Shown here: one piece after another, positions 34,203 to 47,800 of the stretch
Layout: the number at the start of each line of letters is the position of its first letter
Position numbering within the stretch: position 1 is the first letter of the stretch
Origin: Mastigias papua
Lineage: Eukaryota; Cnidaria; Scyphozoa; Rhizostomeae; Mastigiidae
Length of the DNA: 64,000 bases
Direction of reading: 5' to 3'
Assembly (NCBI GenBank): GCA_964019165.1
Contig: OZ025276.1
Location: forward strand, 8,542,320 to 8,606,319
Position numbers and translations under genes: made by a program
The notes under the pieces: generated by a model
Seen by the model: the letters and a program-made list of their open reading frames with translations, nothing else
Databases searched by the model: none
What the model was told of the DNA's origin: nothing

Positions 34203-36300
34203 TAGCGTATCGCCAAGAGTGAATGTAAGTACGAGGTTGATGTTTCATGATCAATCATCTCATTTGCAATGTGCAATTTAATGGCCATAAGTGAACGGTG
34301 GGGTCGACTCATCTGTAATGCTTGTGGATTCGGCAGGGTCAGGTTCGAGAAATAGGCGTCTATTTTCTGGTCCGATTATCTAGTTCTGATCTGCTTCGAG
34401 GCTAGGATTATATATATTAAGAAAACATTACAGGAAGGAATTAAAACGCAAATAAAATGACTGTTCAATTAGAAACGACTATTACAATGAATGAATCATT
34501 ACAGATCTGATGAACTTTCAGCACCAGTACTTATCTCAGTATTGTCTAGTTACTATTGCTTGTTGTTAGGTCTGCCTTTGCTATCCACCCAAAATTTAGC
34601 TTAGGTGAATGTCTTCAAATACCTTGCAATAGATCTCTGCAAATGACTTCAAGGGCGAGTACCTGTAGACAGTACCTAACCATACGATTTGTAAAGCTGA
34701 ACTTGCTGAACTGAACTACTTACTTTGCAATAGTCTTCTTAAGTTTGTCTTCATTGATGTCGCCATAGGAAGTTTGGTCGATTATTCTTTAAGGACTTGC
34801 GGCTGGTTGCAGATCTGTCTTATTATGGAAGATGGTACTATCGTGCTTAATCTAAGAAGTTTGATTGCAGACATCTCTTGATGTTGAAGGTTAGCTGATA
34901 ATTTGTCTGGGCTATAAGCATAGATATCACTGCCTGCCTTCTTGGTATTGAATTTTGAATGTTCTAGAACCAAAAACACTGGAAGAATGAACTAATGTAA
35001 GATGTAGTTGTTGCGATTGTTTTTCTCAGTGAAATACCAAGTAATTAACTACTAGGGATGGTGTATCCTGTTTGTTTGTCCATCTTCATCCAACCAAACT
35101 ATTGTTATAACAACACTTGACCGTTATAGAAATCAAGTACGTCTACCTTGAAATTGCTTCAGCAACGAAGTAGAACTTTTAAAGTGATTAATACTATTGT
35201 ATATATCGTGAATCTTTCTTGCGAGTTATTGGGTTATTTGTCTTAATTTTTATCATTTTCATTAATTGCCCTTCAAGCTTACCAATTATTCACTACCTTA
35301 ATATAGTGAGCTGTGTGATATGTATGCTTTGAACATATGTTATCGTGAGGTTCCAAAAAAAGTTATTGTATGCAAACCAAGAAGTCTATTGTAATCTACC
35401 TAATGTTTCATGAGGTTTACATCTGTACATTACTAATAATTTTAGTGATGTTGCGTCAATAAAATAGCTGAATAGCTACATTCAACAAGCCCTCAATACT
35501 CAACCATCAAATATTGTTTGTTTCAGAAATGAACAACATATTCCATGCAAAGATAAATTGAAACATAGCGAATTATCATTTAGTATTTATCCTTCATGTT
35601 GTACAATTCCCGAACGCACTTGTCAAATTATGCTTCAACTTTCTGTCCATTAGGAATGTTTTTTGCACCTCTGCTACCTTTGCCTCAATAAATTTTTCTC
35701 TTTCTACACGTTTGCGGAATATTGTTCCCACACCATGTAGCACTTCGTTTATTCCTTCGCCAAGAGCACCTACAATTATAAGTAAAAGAATGATTGTCAT
35801 TTCATGATTTGGTCTTCTTTCTCTGAATTCAAATGCAAGCCGTCGATACTTTATAATAATACTTGTATTTGCTTGACAGTTCGTATGATTTCACCACTAG
35901 CGTCATATCAAATGCAGGTTTGTGGGTCTAATGGGCGGTCAAAACTCTTTGCTACATGTTGTTGCATTATCTTGTGCTGTCTTCCTATATCCTATTTCTG
36001 AATTGTTACAATTTATGTTCCATTCCTTAACAATGAAAAGAGAAAAGGTGGAGAATGTAAACGCTAACGAAATATCGTTTTTCCATAATGTTGTCTTTTG
36101 TATCTTATTTAACGTTCTATTGCTGTCATTGCTGTACCGTAGTCACTAACTCAAAATAATTAATGCTATCGTTAGTTTTGTCGTTGTTAGTGGCATAGGT
36201 ATAGAGATGAATTTTTTTTATTATTTTAAAGATCGTGTGATGATTTCGTACGATTTAGGAACTTCCTCCATGCTGTTGAGTTATACTCGATAGGTATAAC
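34203..36300. other. Intergenic, no clear gene
   Basis: No recognised family. A minus-strand frame at 35594-35800 contains IIVGALGEG, reminiscent of the LINE C-terminal VVVGALG motif seen at 42.4-43.2 kb, but nothing else aligns. Confidence 0.3.
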
Positions 36301-36480
36301 TCGCGACAAACGCTTGTCTTGAGAGACTGTTCGAGACCAGAGATTGACGGAGGAGATATGTAGCGAAACGTACATCTCAAGATTTGATGAGCTCTTATGA
36401 GCAAGTGCAAAGTGATGCGCACGTTTCGAGTGTAGCGATAAAACGATTATATTTCGTTGATAAGATCTTTCAGCAACGGA
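36301..36480 (+). repeat. CGAAACGT-containing repeat relic
   Basis: GGAGGAGATATGTAGCGAAACGTACATCTC, with GATGCGCACGTTTCGAGTGT about 45 bp on in the other orientation. The GA-box, short spacer and CGAAACGT order echoes foldback element A. No long arms are visible. Confidence 0.35.
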
Positions 36481-39400
36481 ATGATGTGAAAGAATCTTAG
36501 AACATTATCAATCAGCTACTTACTAAACAGCAGAATTAGAAAATATTGATAGCATGAACAATTCAAGCTAAGCTTTGTTTGGTAAACAAATAACTTTGGA
36601 CAACATGAGCAAATTCCCTTGTTCTGTTGAAGATGTGTAGCTGCAGATGTTGAACACTGTCTGTAATCTTGTCCTGTCAAGGAATACAATATCAATCAAC
36701 GTTGGCGAGAAAGCGTTGATCAGCTAGGTAATTAGTAACGGAAGGGTCCTGAAACCGATGCCAATGAGCTAGCAGAAGGACAACTTTGGATAGATATTTT
36801 GGGAAAGTTATATTCCCAAACCCTTCGAAAAATATTATTTAAATATTCTTGATGATTTTGAATTGTTCGAACTTGCTACAAGTCGCAGAGACGAAGGAGC
36901 ATCATGGCAGTCAACGAAGTATTTTGTATCATAGCTACAGCTGATAAGAGTAATTTTAATTGCTTCAGTGTCATGTAGAACTTGTTACTTTAAATTCATT
37001 TATCGTCTGTTGCCGGTAGAGTAGCACTATGGCATACCTAGATGAAGGAATCTTGACCGGTATAGCCTTTGTTGATCCAAAAAGTAGCATTTGATTTTGA
37101 CGATGATATAATCCATATGCAGGAAATATTGCTATACAATCTTTACTGAAGTATCGTGGTTTAGGACCCACTTACTAGCAGAAAGCCATATTGTCAAGTT
37201 AATTGCGTGAACGCAGCTACTTGGTATTTTGAAATGAGAGTCCATCAAGCCTCCGGTCTTCGTTCACTCATAACTTTTGTCTTTTAACAGGATTCTCCTT
37301 GTTTTGTGTAATACTCTGTATATATTTAGGAGTTAAATATGCTGATGGTGTACCTCTGTTTGTTTTTTAAGATATTTCTCAATCATTCGAATACCTCTAT
37401 CATCATCACCCAGTATATATCCTATCCATCTTTGGACGCGTGCAGTTTACGAGCTGTGTGTAGGGTCGCAGTCGTGTGGGGCTGATAGGGGATGCAGCCC
37501 CCTTGTTAGATTTACAGGACCTTGAGTGCATTCCCACTTGACTTTCATGTTTCTTTAAGTGTCTATTATTTTTTTACCTTGCTGAAACTCATTTAAGTGT
37601 TTTGTCTAATGTTAATTTTAGCTTTAATATATTAATTTTATATCATTATTTTTCTTGGAGATATTACATCTCTAGAGAAGCTTTATGATGAGAGTGATGC
37701 CCAAGGTGACAACAAAAAACATGTTTACAACGGGAAGATTAGAAACAAGCAAAAGTCCTTGTTTTTCATTATGTAGGGCTTGATGATGACAAATCATTAG
37801 ATGATTATGAATCCAATAGTGAGACGGTTAAAGTACTGAATCGATTGAAAAATGCCTATATAAAACTTTAAGATGACCAATTCATTGATAAAAGCTTGTA
37901 AATAAACAGATATTTTGAGGATGGCCTGTCTTGCTTAATATTCTATTTAGTACTTTTATTGTATGTCTAGCGCAAGAGAGCAAAATGCTGGTCTCTTGTA
38001 GATAATCCTACTTCTACCTATACAGAATAGAGTTTGTCAATCTCTTTTAGAGTTGTTGATCTTCTTCCTTTTCCATCAACATGTACTTTATGCAAATTAG
38101 CCTACAGTTAATAGTTACATTGAAGTGTGATTGCTGAGCCATCAATTTTAAGTACGCATTAAGTTTTATATTTAATCATATACCTTGCATATATGTTAGA
38201 CTTTTAGGCGGGGGGGCCTATTTGCAGTTTATATGTGTATATGGTCGACTGTATTTCTTCTTGGCATAAACCTGAACATTCATGGATCTTAGAGAAGTTG
38301 TTATGCTTTGTACCAACAATGTATGTTGCATACTGACTTCATTCTGCGTTGATAGGCTAGGAAGGGAGTCTGGGGCCATTATCTTTTATACTGATGTTTC
38401 TAGATAATTGGTTACCCATAGATTGCTCCTACTTTGGGTAGTAGAGAAGTGGTTCGCCTTACATATAGGAGTGCAACTATGGGGAGGGGGAGTCACGTTG
38501 GTCTAGCCCCCTGCCCTTTTCCTCAAAAGGATAACAGTGCCTTTTTGCTTGGAATAGTTTGAAACTGGTTATTGCATTTTCGACCAGTGTAGATCTGTTC
38601 ATGAACATCATTACACTTGAAAGTAACGAGGTATAGACCTAGGGTTAGGGTAATACGGAAATCGGATAGTGTAAGTATTTCTCCTCGTAGTTTTGAGAAA
38701 TATGGACCACTGTCATAACCAACTGCTTATATGGCACGTGCTTTGGTGATAATAGACCGTTATAACTTCAATTTGTAAGCACCATAGGTAGGGAATTAGC
38801 GGTCAGAGTTACTGATTTACGTGGGTATTTGATACTTCATACGGTGCTTTTGCAGGTTACTTCGTCACCTAGATTGTTTACTATTCTCAAAGCTGCTTCC
38901 ACGATGAACGGCTCCAACAGCATCAGAGCTGATCTTTGCGGATCAACACCCTCTAGTTTTGTTGTATTAAATGTCTCTCAGTTCTACCCTCGTAGATGGC
39001 AACTGCTGATTGTCTTCGTACAGGCAATAGATTAGTGCACAAAATTGTAATGACGCCGCATTCGAAGTCGTATTTCTCAATCGTAAAATAACAGTTGGGT
39101 CATTTTTTACAAGAGAATCTCGAAACTTCTGTAGTATAACGCTTCATGTTGTGATTGATATTTGTTGGGAGAGTAATCCTGCGTATAATTTCTTTTGATA
39201 CTGAGCTTTAACAAGAAAAACTGAAAAAATAAATAGAAGATGTAGATGAAAGCGCTTCCGAGCTATAATATAAATCAATCTGATTATAAAGATTATTTGC
39301 ACAATTTGTTTTCACCAAAAGACCCAACTTCTTTCAATCGACTCGTGATAGCACCTGCTGTTGACCGGCGCAAATTTTGCAATCAAATAGTTCGTCAGAA

Positions 39401-39574
39401 AATTTTCTATCACATTGTCCTATGCGTAGAAACAGTAACGAGACATTAATGACCAGAGCAGTTAAGAGGTAGCTTGAATTGTACGGGCCGATTCTTATCA
39501 CTAGACGGCTTATCCGGATTTCGGATGTGTTAGCGTTCCACTAACTAGGGCTGATATTCCTTTGCTATCCTTAG
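36481..39574. other. Intergenic, no feature seen
   Basis: AT-rich DNA with a G-run at about 38211 and a GGGAGGGGGAGTC patch near 38480. No coding family recognised. Confidence 0.35.
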
Positions 39575-39654
39575 ACATCTGAAAAGAAAGACCAGAGTTA
39601 GAGTCATTTCGCTCAACGGTACATCAGTGAAGCTTTCCCGCAAAGGAAAAGAAG
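39575..39654 (+). CDS. Candidate internal exon, unknown gene
   Basis: An acceptor with good pyrimidines (TTTGCTATCCTTAG) and a donor GTAAGA bound 80 nt. One frame reads HLKRKTRVRVISLNGTSVKL-SRKGKE; the other two contain stops. The basic peptide is not recognised and no partner exon was found. Confidence 0.22.
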
Positions 39655-39802
39655 GTAAGACTTTACCAGATATATAATTTCCTTGATGTGTTTCTTAGAA
39701 GTCTTTCAAGCCTTCACGTCAATAGCAATACTCTTGAATGTATATCCGTTTATCTGTTATATGAATATATATAAATTTATCTATTCATTTAGATTTATAT
39801 AC

Positions 39803-39803
<1 letters not shown>

Positions 39804-39876
<73 letters not shown>
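39804..39876. repeat. (TA)n microsatellite
   Basis: About 73 bp of TA. Confidence 0.97.
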
Positions 39877-39881
<5 letters not shown>

Positions 39882-39944
39882 ATAAAATAATATATTTATA
39901 TATCTGTATGCGTGAGTGTATATCTTTATTTACATAATAACTTG

Positions 39945-39945
<1 letters not shown>

Positions 39946-40006
<61 letters not shown>
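39946..40006. repeat. (TA)n microsatellite, left flank of foldback C
   Basis: About 60 bp of TA that runs directly into the left arm of the element at 40005. Confidence 0.97.
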
Positions 40007-40009
<3 letters not shown>

Positions 40010-40173
40010 AATAATAATAAAAGTTATACCATACTGTCATACGCGACCGTCGGTTTCATGTTTCCAATCTTCAGGCGTAAAGATTCTTCTATTTATCTTA
40101 CGCCTGAAGATTGGAAACATGAAACCGACGGTCGCGTATGATAGTATGGTATAACTTTTATTATTATTCTTAT
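40005..40173. mobile_element. Foldback element C, ~79-nt arms, 10-nt loop
   Basis: Arms 40005-40084 and 40095-40173 are reverse complements with one mismatch and one indel. In the right arm, reading away from the loop, CTGAAGA (40104-40110), TTGGAAACAT and GAAAC (40121-40125) follow in order, then CGACGGTCGCGTATG and a TTATTATTATT end. A half-copy lies at 41401-41480. TA tracts lie on the left and, after about 70 bp, on the right. Confidence 0.85.
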
Positions 40174-40240
40174 AACGCTCCATTCAATTGTCGAGCACTT
40201 TAGTGTTGTAAAAGATGCAGTTGAGGTATCGCCTCTCGTT

Positions 40241-41400
<1,160 letters not shown>

Positions 41401-41480
41401 AAGAATCTTTACGCCTGAAGATTGGAAACATGAAACTGACGGTCGCCTTTGACAGTATGCTATAACTTTTATTATTATAT
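41401..41480 (+). mobile_element. Half-copy of foldback family C
   Basis: AATCTTTACGCCTGAAGATT, GGAAACATGAAACTGACGGT and the TATAACTTTTATTATTAT end equal one arm of 40005-40173, with CTGAAGA at 41415-41421. A TA tract begins about 6 bp later. Confidence 0.85.
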
Positions 41481-41484
41481 CTTT

Positions 41485-41486
<2 letters not shown>

Positions 41487-41575
<89 letters not shown>
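41487..41575. repeat. (TA)n microsatellite
   Basis: About 88 bp of TA, next to the half-copy of foldback C. Confidence 0.97.
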
Positions 41576-41577
<2 letters not shown>

Positions 41578-42394
41578 AAGAGCAGGTTTTTCAAGGATCG
41601 AAAATATTTGTGGCCGTTGTTCATTGGTATTTTACTCTCAATTTCTGAGAAGCAGTAATGACATCTACGAAGGATTAAGAGATCAATATTGCATGAAAAA
41701 GCGGAAGCATTTTTGCGCACTTGAAAGTGCTTTTTAGTATTCAAAGCAATAAAGAGATCAAAGCACGCATTGACATATTAGCCGGTTTACTATCTTCATG
41801 TTGATGAGATGAAGAAGATCAGCTGTTGAGCAAGACAAGGAAATCACAAAGCCATGGGCTTTTGCTATGGCTCTGATGGCCTGCTTTATTGTATATCAGA
41901 GGGTGTATTTTCATGTCATTGGCAAACACTGTTTAATAGTGTCGGATAAGAAGAGAGACTGTGTGCATAATTCTTATCTTTCGTTGGTCCGTCGCGTTGA
42001 TGTGTTGTTAATATTTAATTCTAATAGATTTTCGCTTTTGTGACCCGTGCTCGTTCGCACTTTATACAGACAAAACTTATAATGTTCACCAACCATTCGA
42101 CTTTCGAATAGTGGATTTACGGATGTTAGTATCAATCCTAATTTCGCAGTGACTAAAAATATGGACATTGGAATTCTCTGCAGTCAAAATTATGCATAGT
42201 TTGAAAAATTACTGAAATCCTGGCTACTTTGTTATTCTTACGCTTGCTAGTCTAGTCACTGAAGAATTTTGTTTCATATTTTCTTCATACTTCGACCTGG
42301 TTGTTATGTCCTTATGACTGTGCGTCAAATTGAGTTTTATCTAGCTTTTCAGCAAGGCTTCAAGGAACAGTTCCCGTCCTTTATATGATTTTCG

Positions 42395-42700
42395 TCTCAA
42401 ATCTCAAGAACTTTTCTTAGAATTCTTGCTGTCCTTAACAAAGTTGTCTTCTGTTATAATTCAGTTCTAACATCAACCCCAATTTGCTCCAAGCATTGTC
42501 CAATCCATCTACTCATTGATCCTAGTGCACCAACAACTACAGGTATCACATCAACGCTTCTCAGATTCCACAATTTCTTAATCTCCCTTTTAAGGTCTTG
42601 GTATTTTTTACTCTCTCGCCTTCCCTCTATACAACGTCACGATCTCCAGAAGAGGCAATATCATTGATCAGAGCTTCATTTGTATTATTATTATTACTAG
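42395..42700 (-). pseudogene. LINE reverse transcriptase C-terminal relic (copy 1)
   Basis: Minus-strand translation gives KKYQDLKREIKKLWNLRSVD, VIPVVVGALGSMSRW, then VRTEL, a stop, and QKTTLLRTARILRKVLEI. The (I/V)xPVVVGALG block and TARILRKVL ending are a known C-terminal tail of non-LTR retrotransposon polyproteins. At least one in-frame stop and frame changes make it a relic. Confidence 0.75.
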
Positions 42701-42861
42701 CATCATGTAAATGTCACAGCTCGTACTGGTTGCTTCTTCATTGGCCGGACATAAACAATGCACTTATGGCATTTCATGTTTTAAAGTTCAGATTCTTGGT
42801 ATTTTACGAAGGATCCTCGCAGCCCCTTGTGAACTCGTCTTTTGAAATGACTGAATTATCT

Positions 42862-43262
42862 TTATTATTATTATCATGTTCTATGCAGCACAGGAAAAGT
42901 TCCTGATAGCTTCTTCTTGAAAGCAAGCTGGGACTGCTAGCCTGAGATTTCAAGAACCTTTCTCAATATTCTTGCAGTTCCAAACTCCGCTGCTTTTTCT
43001 ATCAGTTCAGTCCTTACCTTTTTTCCTATTTTCTCCAAGTATTGCTCTGCATCCTTTGTTGCACACCCTAATGCACCAACTACAACTGGATTGACACTGA
43101 CTTCTCGATGGCCCCATAATCTTCTAATTTCTCTTTTCAAATCTTGATATTTCTCTATTTTTACTAGATCTTTCTATTGTTGTCTCCTGCTACACCTATA
43201 TCAATGATTAAGCATTCTTTTTCTGATTTTGATTTCACAACGATATGAACACGGTTAAATTT
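42862..43262 (-). pseudogene. LINE reverse transcriptase C-terminal relic (copy 2)
   Basis: Minus strand reads KECLIIDIGVAGDNNRK, KYQDLKREIRRLWGHREVSV, NPVVVGALGCATKDAEQYLE and FGTARILRKVLEISG. This is the same domain as copy 1 about 0.5 kb away and better preserved. Downstream on the minus strand it runs into GATAATAATAATAAAG, a likely retroposon tail. Confidence 0.8.
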
Positions 43263-43271
43263 CGATTTCGA

Positions 43272-43340
43272 TATTATTATTATTAGTACTATTATTATTA
43301 GTATTATTAGTATTATTAGTATTATTAGTATTATTATTAT
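43272..43340. repeat. (ATT/AGT)n microsatellite
   Basis: ATTATTATTAGTATTATTAG words cover about 70 bp just upstream, on the minus strand, of LINE copy 2. Confidence 0.9.
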
Positions 43341-43451
43341 CATTGCTCTAATTATTGTTATTTTTTGTTGTTTTTAGTATTGTTATTATCAATACTACAA
43401 ATTTTGATCATTCAGGCGAGCCATTGGTAAACTAACTAGCTATAGACGAGT

Positions 43452-43763
43452 TTATATTTTTGTGCTCAATGTTTTTTCATGAACCAAAGTTTCAAAAAAG
43501 ATTCTTTTCTTAGGAGCCGATTTATGCTTGAAACAGATGACAAATTCGGGTTCTCTGTCTGTGTTGCCCAGGGCACCTGTCATTGACGTTAAACATTCTT
43601 TGGTCATGTCATGGTTGTGGTAGAGACGGTCAATTACTTTCCACAGTGATATTTCCCAACCGCAGCAAGCGTTATCATTCCAATAAAGGAATCTTCTTGC
43701 CTTGCTATTAATGTTAGAAAGCTTTTTATCAGCCAAGGAGCGATTTTCAATTGACTCTTCCAC
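43452..43763 (-). CDS. Unidentified 103-codon open frame
   Basis: Minus strand frame from MEESIENRSLADKKL to LVHEKTLSTKI. Its mixed composition (Cys-Cys-Gly-Trp, MTKECLTSMTGALGNTD, APKKRIFFE) looks more protein-like than its surroundings, and it neighbours LINE relics. No family recognised; no splice context established. Confidence 0.2.
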   Translation of the reverse strand: MEESIENRSLADKKLSNINSKARRFLYWNDNACCGWEISLWKVIDRLYHNHDMTKECLTSMTGALGNTDREPEFVICFKHKSAPKKRIFFETLVHEKTLSTKI

Positions 43764-44439
43764 GGAACAGGTTTGAATAGGATTCGATGCAGTTACTATG
43801 CATGCTCTGCCTCAAAAATGCAAAACATTCTTCTCCTGCTTTGTGACAAGTGGAGCTGCAACTTTTCCATTATATGTACACTTGCCAAAATATACATGAT
43901 TAATTCATTCTTTTTATGGCTCACCTCATTTGCTGTCTTTGTTTTCCATTGTCTTATTCTTCTCTCACCTGCAACTTTCAATCCCCGTAATTAATTGGGA
44001 AATATCACGTGCTTTATTATGTAGTTCTGAATCAATCATCATTACTTTTATTTGTTTCATACTTCAGCTGCTAAATAATTTAGTGAGATCTCTAAAAATT
44101 TGAAATGACTCTTGTTTCCATGCCCTCTAGGCAAGGAATGTAGCTCAAATGAACCGTCAGGTGGTTTGTTTAGTCCGGTTTTGACTCCATTTTGGCATGA
44201 CCTCGATTTGGGAGGGTAAATTATTGGATGCTTTTACCATTCATTGTTCTTTATAAATGAGGTTAAGGGTGCAATTATTTCATCTATGCACTTTGCGATT
44301 GACGTTATTAAGTGCAATGTACAATTAAGACTTTTCTATATGAAAAGACCAGCGATGAAACTCAATTGAAGACGAGAAGGAGCCCAGCAGTGCCAGTGGT
44401 AACGGTATATGTCTTAACAGACATGCCAGTACCCTGACT

Positions 44440-44830
44440 ATTTCTCTGGACGAATTGTTCATATGTCATCTGCTCGCAGCAGGTTAACTACATTGACCCT
44501 CCATTCTTCTGATGCCATTCTCATACGTTCACAGTAGCGTTTTGCCCCGTCTTTGATACTATCTGTCCACGTTGTCCCCCCCCCCCTTCCTTCTCTTATC
44601 ATTGATCTTACCTTCTAGCAGATATCTTTGTACAACATCTCGTCTCGACATATGTCCAAACTATTCACATTTTCGCTTCATTATGCTTTCAATATCTAGT
44701 CTTTGTGCATTAACCGTATTCAATACTTTTTGTTTGTTCTACGTGTAGTGTAGGACATCTTCGCCATTCTTCTGTACCACCATACTTCAAATGCTTCTAT
44801 TATGTTTTTATAAAACTCCTCTCTAATTTT
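44440..44830 (-). pseudogene. LINE reverse transcriptase C-terminal relic, second type
   Basis: Minus-strand pieces read EAFEVWWYRRMAKMSYTTRR, SIMKRKCE-stop-FGHMSRRDVV, QRYLLEGKINDKRRKG and TTWTDSIKDGAKRYCERM. The W-x-RRM-x-K-x-S, FGH, GK-x-x-x-KR and W-x-D order is the familiar C-terminal tail of many RTE/CR1-like elements. Frameshifts (including a 12-C run at 44576-44586) and a stop show decay. Different family from 42.4-43.2 kb. Confidence 0.75.
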
Positions 44831-47800
44831 TCATTGGCTTCTACATGTTTTCCAGAATGTCACAAATATGGAACCTGTACCATGAACTGATAATCGAAGG
44901 GGGAAAGTTGGAGTAAGAATGTTCTGGCTGCAGAAATTGTGAGAAATTAATTAGCTGGGGGCACCGATGAGTATCGTTCTAAGTTAATTCTCATATATTT
45001 AAACAATAGATCATTACTGAACGTGCTTTTCAGTATTGACCCTCTATGGCAGTTTGCTTTTTTGTTGGATAGAAGGCTAAAACTTTTGATAAAGCTGTAG
45101 GAAATTTCATTTATATTAGGTGACAAAAGGAACGCTTTCTCAAGAATAAGGAAAGATGACCAAATTTGTTTATAGACCACCATAGATGTGATTTTATTGT
45201 CATACCATGAATCATATGATTTTCTTGGCTATGTGTCATACTTTTCAAGTATTAAGCCCCTTCTTCTACAGTCCTGGTCTAGACTCACAGGATCCCCATA
45301 GTCGTGCACGTGAAAGGGCATATCTTTCCCCCTACCCTCATACGCTGAAGGCAGAAGAACGATCGCCACTACTGCTCCCATATGCAGGTGTCCTTTGTGG
45401 AACTTTGCCTTTGTACGCACACTTTGATAACTATCCTTCTGAATCTTCTTCCATTAGGTGATATTGTATACTACCAACGGTGTCTTAGATCTCGTGCCTA
45501 CAGCTAGATCCTAGATCAGGCACAGATGTTCGTAATTTCATTATAGTTGTGAAATCCTTTCTTTGATTAGTTCGGTGTTTTACCTCTTAAAATTGACGAT
45601 CTGCATTCAAAGCCTCGCGTTTCTAACCAGATGCAATCCAAACAAAAGAAAGAGATTCTAATAAACCTGATCAAATATTGGGCTGGTGTGTGATCCATTT
45701 TGGGTGGAAAGACCCGTTGAGAATATCCCCGCAAGTAAACTATAATCTGCGTTCAGATTTCGAGGGTAGAATATACTAGGCATTTTGTCGATATAATCTT
45801 TTGCATGAGTAGGGTAGATCATCTTGGCTTAATTTCATAGAATTTGGAAGTCTAAGGGAGTTAGATTCGGGGGACTTTTCTGTAGTAACCAGCATATGGT
45901 CCTTATCTTTCATTGTTCTCCACCAAGGCTCATGTTTGTGTTTGTGGTAGCATCCTTCTTACAAGAAATATTACCTTGGTTGATTTTCCTTCCATCACTT
46001 TTGTTATTAGTACCTCAGGCACCGATATCGTTTGGTCGTCACATATTCATTGCCATCACTTCTAGTCATCATTCTCATCGCTTCTAATCATCATAGCCAT
46101 TTTAACATCTTTACAGTTATATTAGGAACCGCTGCTACCCTAGTAGCATTCATGGACACCATCATCATCATCATCATCATCAGCATCAGTATAATTTTGT
46201 TCATTAACACCATTAAACGAGCTTCAATAATTTTCATCATCAGCACTAACATCATTATTACTTATAGCTAATCTCCACCAATCTCCTAATCATGTTTCTC
46301 AAAGAGCCTAATTATTTTATCACTTTGTTGATTAATCGTCATTCAAATCCAGGCTGTGACTTTATTGTGCTACTTTGTGCTTCATCGAGGCTTGGCGTAG
46401 TAATTCGAGTCTACAGGTAGACCTACAAGGGAGCATAATTACCGACAAGCCATGATCATTATGCCAAATTTTTCCGACGAGCCACAAAACTACCGATTGC
46501 ATCTGCAAAAGTTATGATGTGAGTCTCACACCTTCTGCTTCTGTAACCTCTAGGTTATAGTGTGAATACGTCATTTTTCCAGTCTATTTATACGATTATT
46601 TCTCTGGCTGTGTGTGCCTCTACTCCACTGTTCTACCCCTATCCAGATATTCTCTCTGACTAGGGTTCTGTGATTTCAAACCCTGGCTTATAGCATAGTT
46701 TTCATGAATGCTTGTGTTCGTGGGTATTAACAAAGAGATTTGCCAGGAAGTGTTTTTGGGGAAATAGGTTTCTCATTTGCTTAGTTGAAGAGACAAGAGT
46801 GAAAAAGTGTTAGTGAGCACTTTTTCACGCCAGTATGAATCACGTAGTGACAACAAGACCTATTACTTATATTGAAGTTACCTATACATCAAAACCCTAC
46901 ACATAAGAGCCTTCATTTATTCATTCATTTATTTATTACCTTCATTCATTTATTACCAACCCACAGTCTGATATTTTCCTTTTGGTTTCGATTGCTTAAG
47001 GCCTTTTTAACCTAGTGTTTTAACTATGTTCTTGTAACTGTTTCTATTCTTTATCTATTGAGAATTAAATTCAGTCTGCTTGCCTATCGGTCCCTTTCTT
47101 GGATGCACCAAGAACGTTGCATACATAACGGTGATAGGAAGGGTCTGCAGGGATGCGATTAATGCTAGGAACCTGCACCATGATTACTGGAACTACCTGG
47201 TTGCATAGGAATATGAATTGACTCGTCTCAAAATTGTAGATTCAGATCCTAACTTATTTCCATATTCCAAATTTTTATGTGCGGGTTTTTCCTGTAATAG
47301 TAGACAGCACCAACTTCGGCACCTCCTTTTACCTAATATCCCAAATTCTTTAACAAATTTTTATACTACTAGGACTTAGGCCCATTGAAACTTCCTTAAT
47401 CAACAAAGCTGTTTCTATCTCTACAAGTCTTTTCAGGAGATCATGTACTCCACCGCGGAAATTGAGCGGTTCAGTAAAAACGCACATGAAAGAACCTCAG
47501 TTTTTGGACCTAGGCTAAAATGGTTCTTATAAAAGAACTATGAATGAATAATTTAGGGTGGTTGTTCTTAGCAAATGATTTTTCCTGCTCAGTATGCATT
47601 GAGAGGTGGTTTTGAAAGAAAACTCCCAGCCTTCTTGTTGGACTAGTCAGAGACGAATTTAGCTTCTTGTTTATAACAGCCTGATTATTTTTTTAGAGCA
47701 AGTTGTTTTTCTATTTTAGTGATCAAAGCCATGGGTTTTTAAAGATAGATATTGTTAAAAGTCGTGGTCCTTTTATGCGGGCTTTTACTGAAGTTTTTCA

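Noticed and set aside
35594..35800. LINE C-terminal relic from IIVGALGEG
   Set aside because: Only one six-residue match; the TARILRKVL ending and YQDL start are absent.
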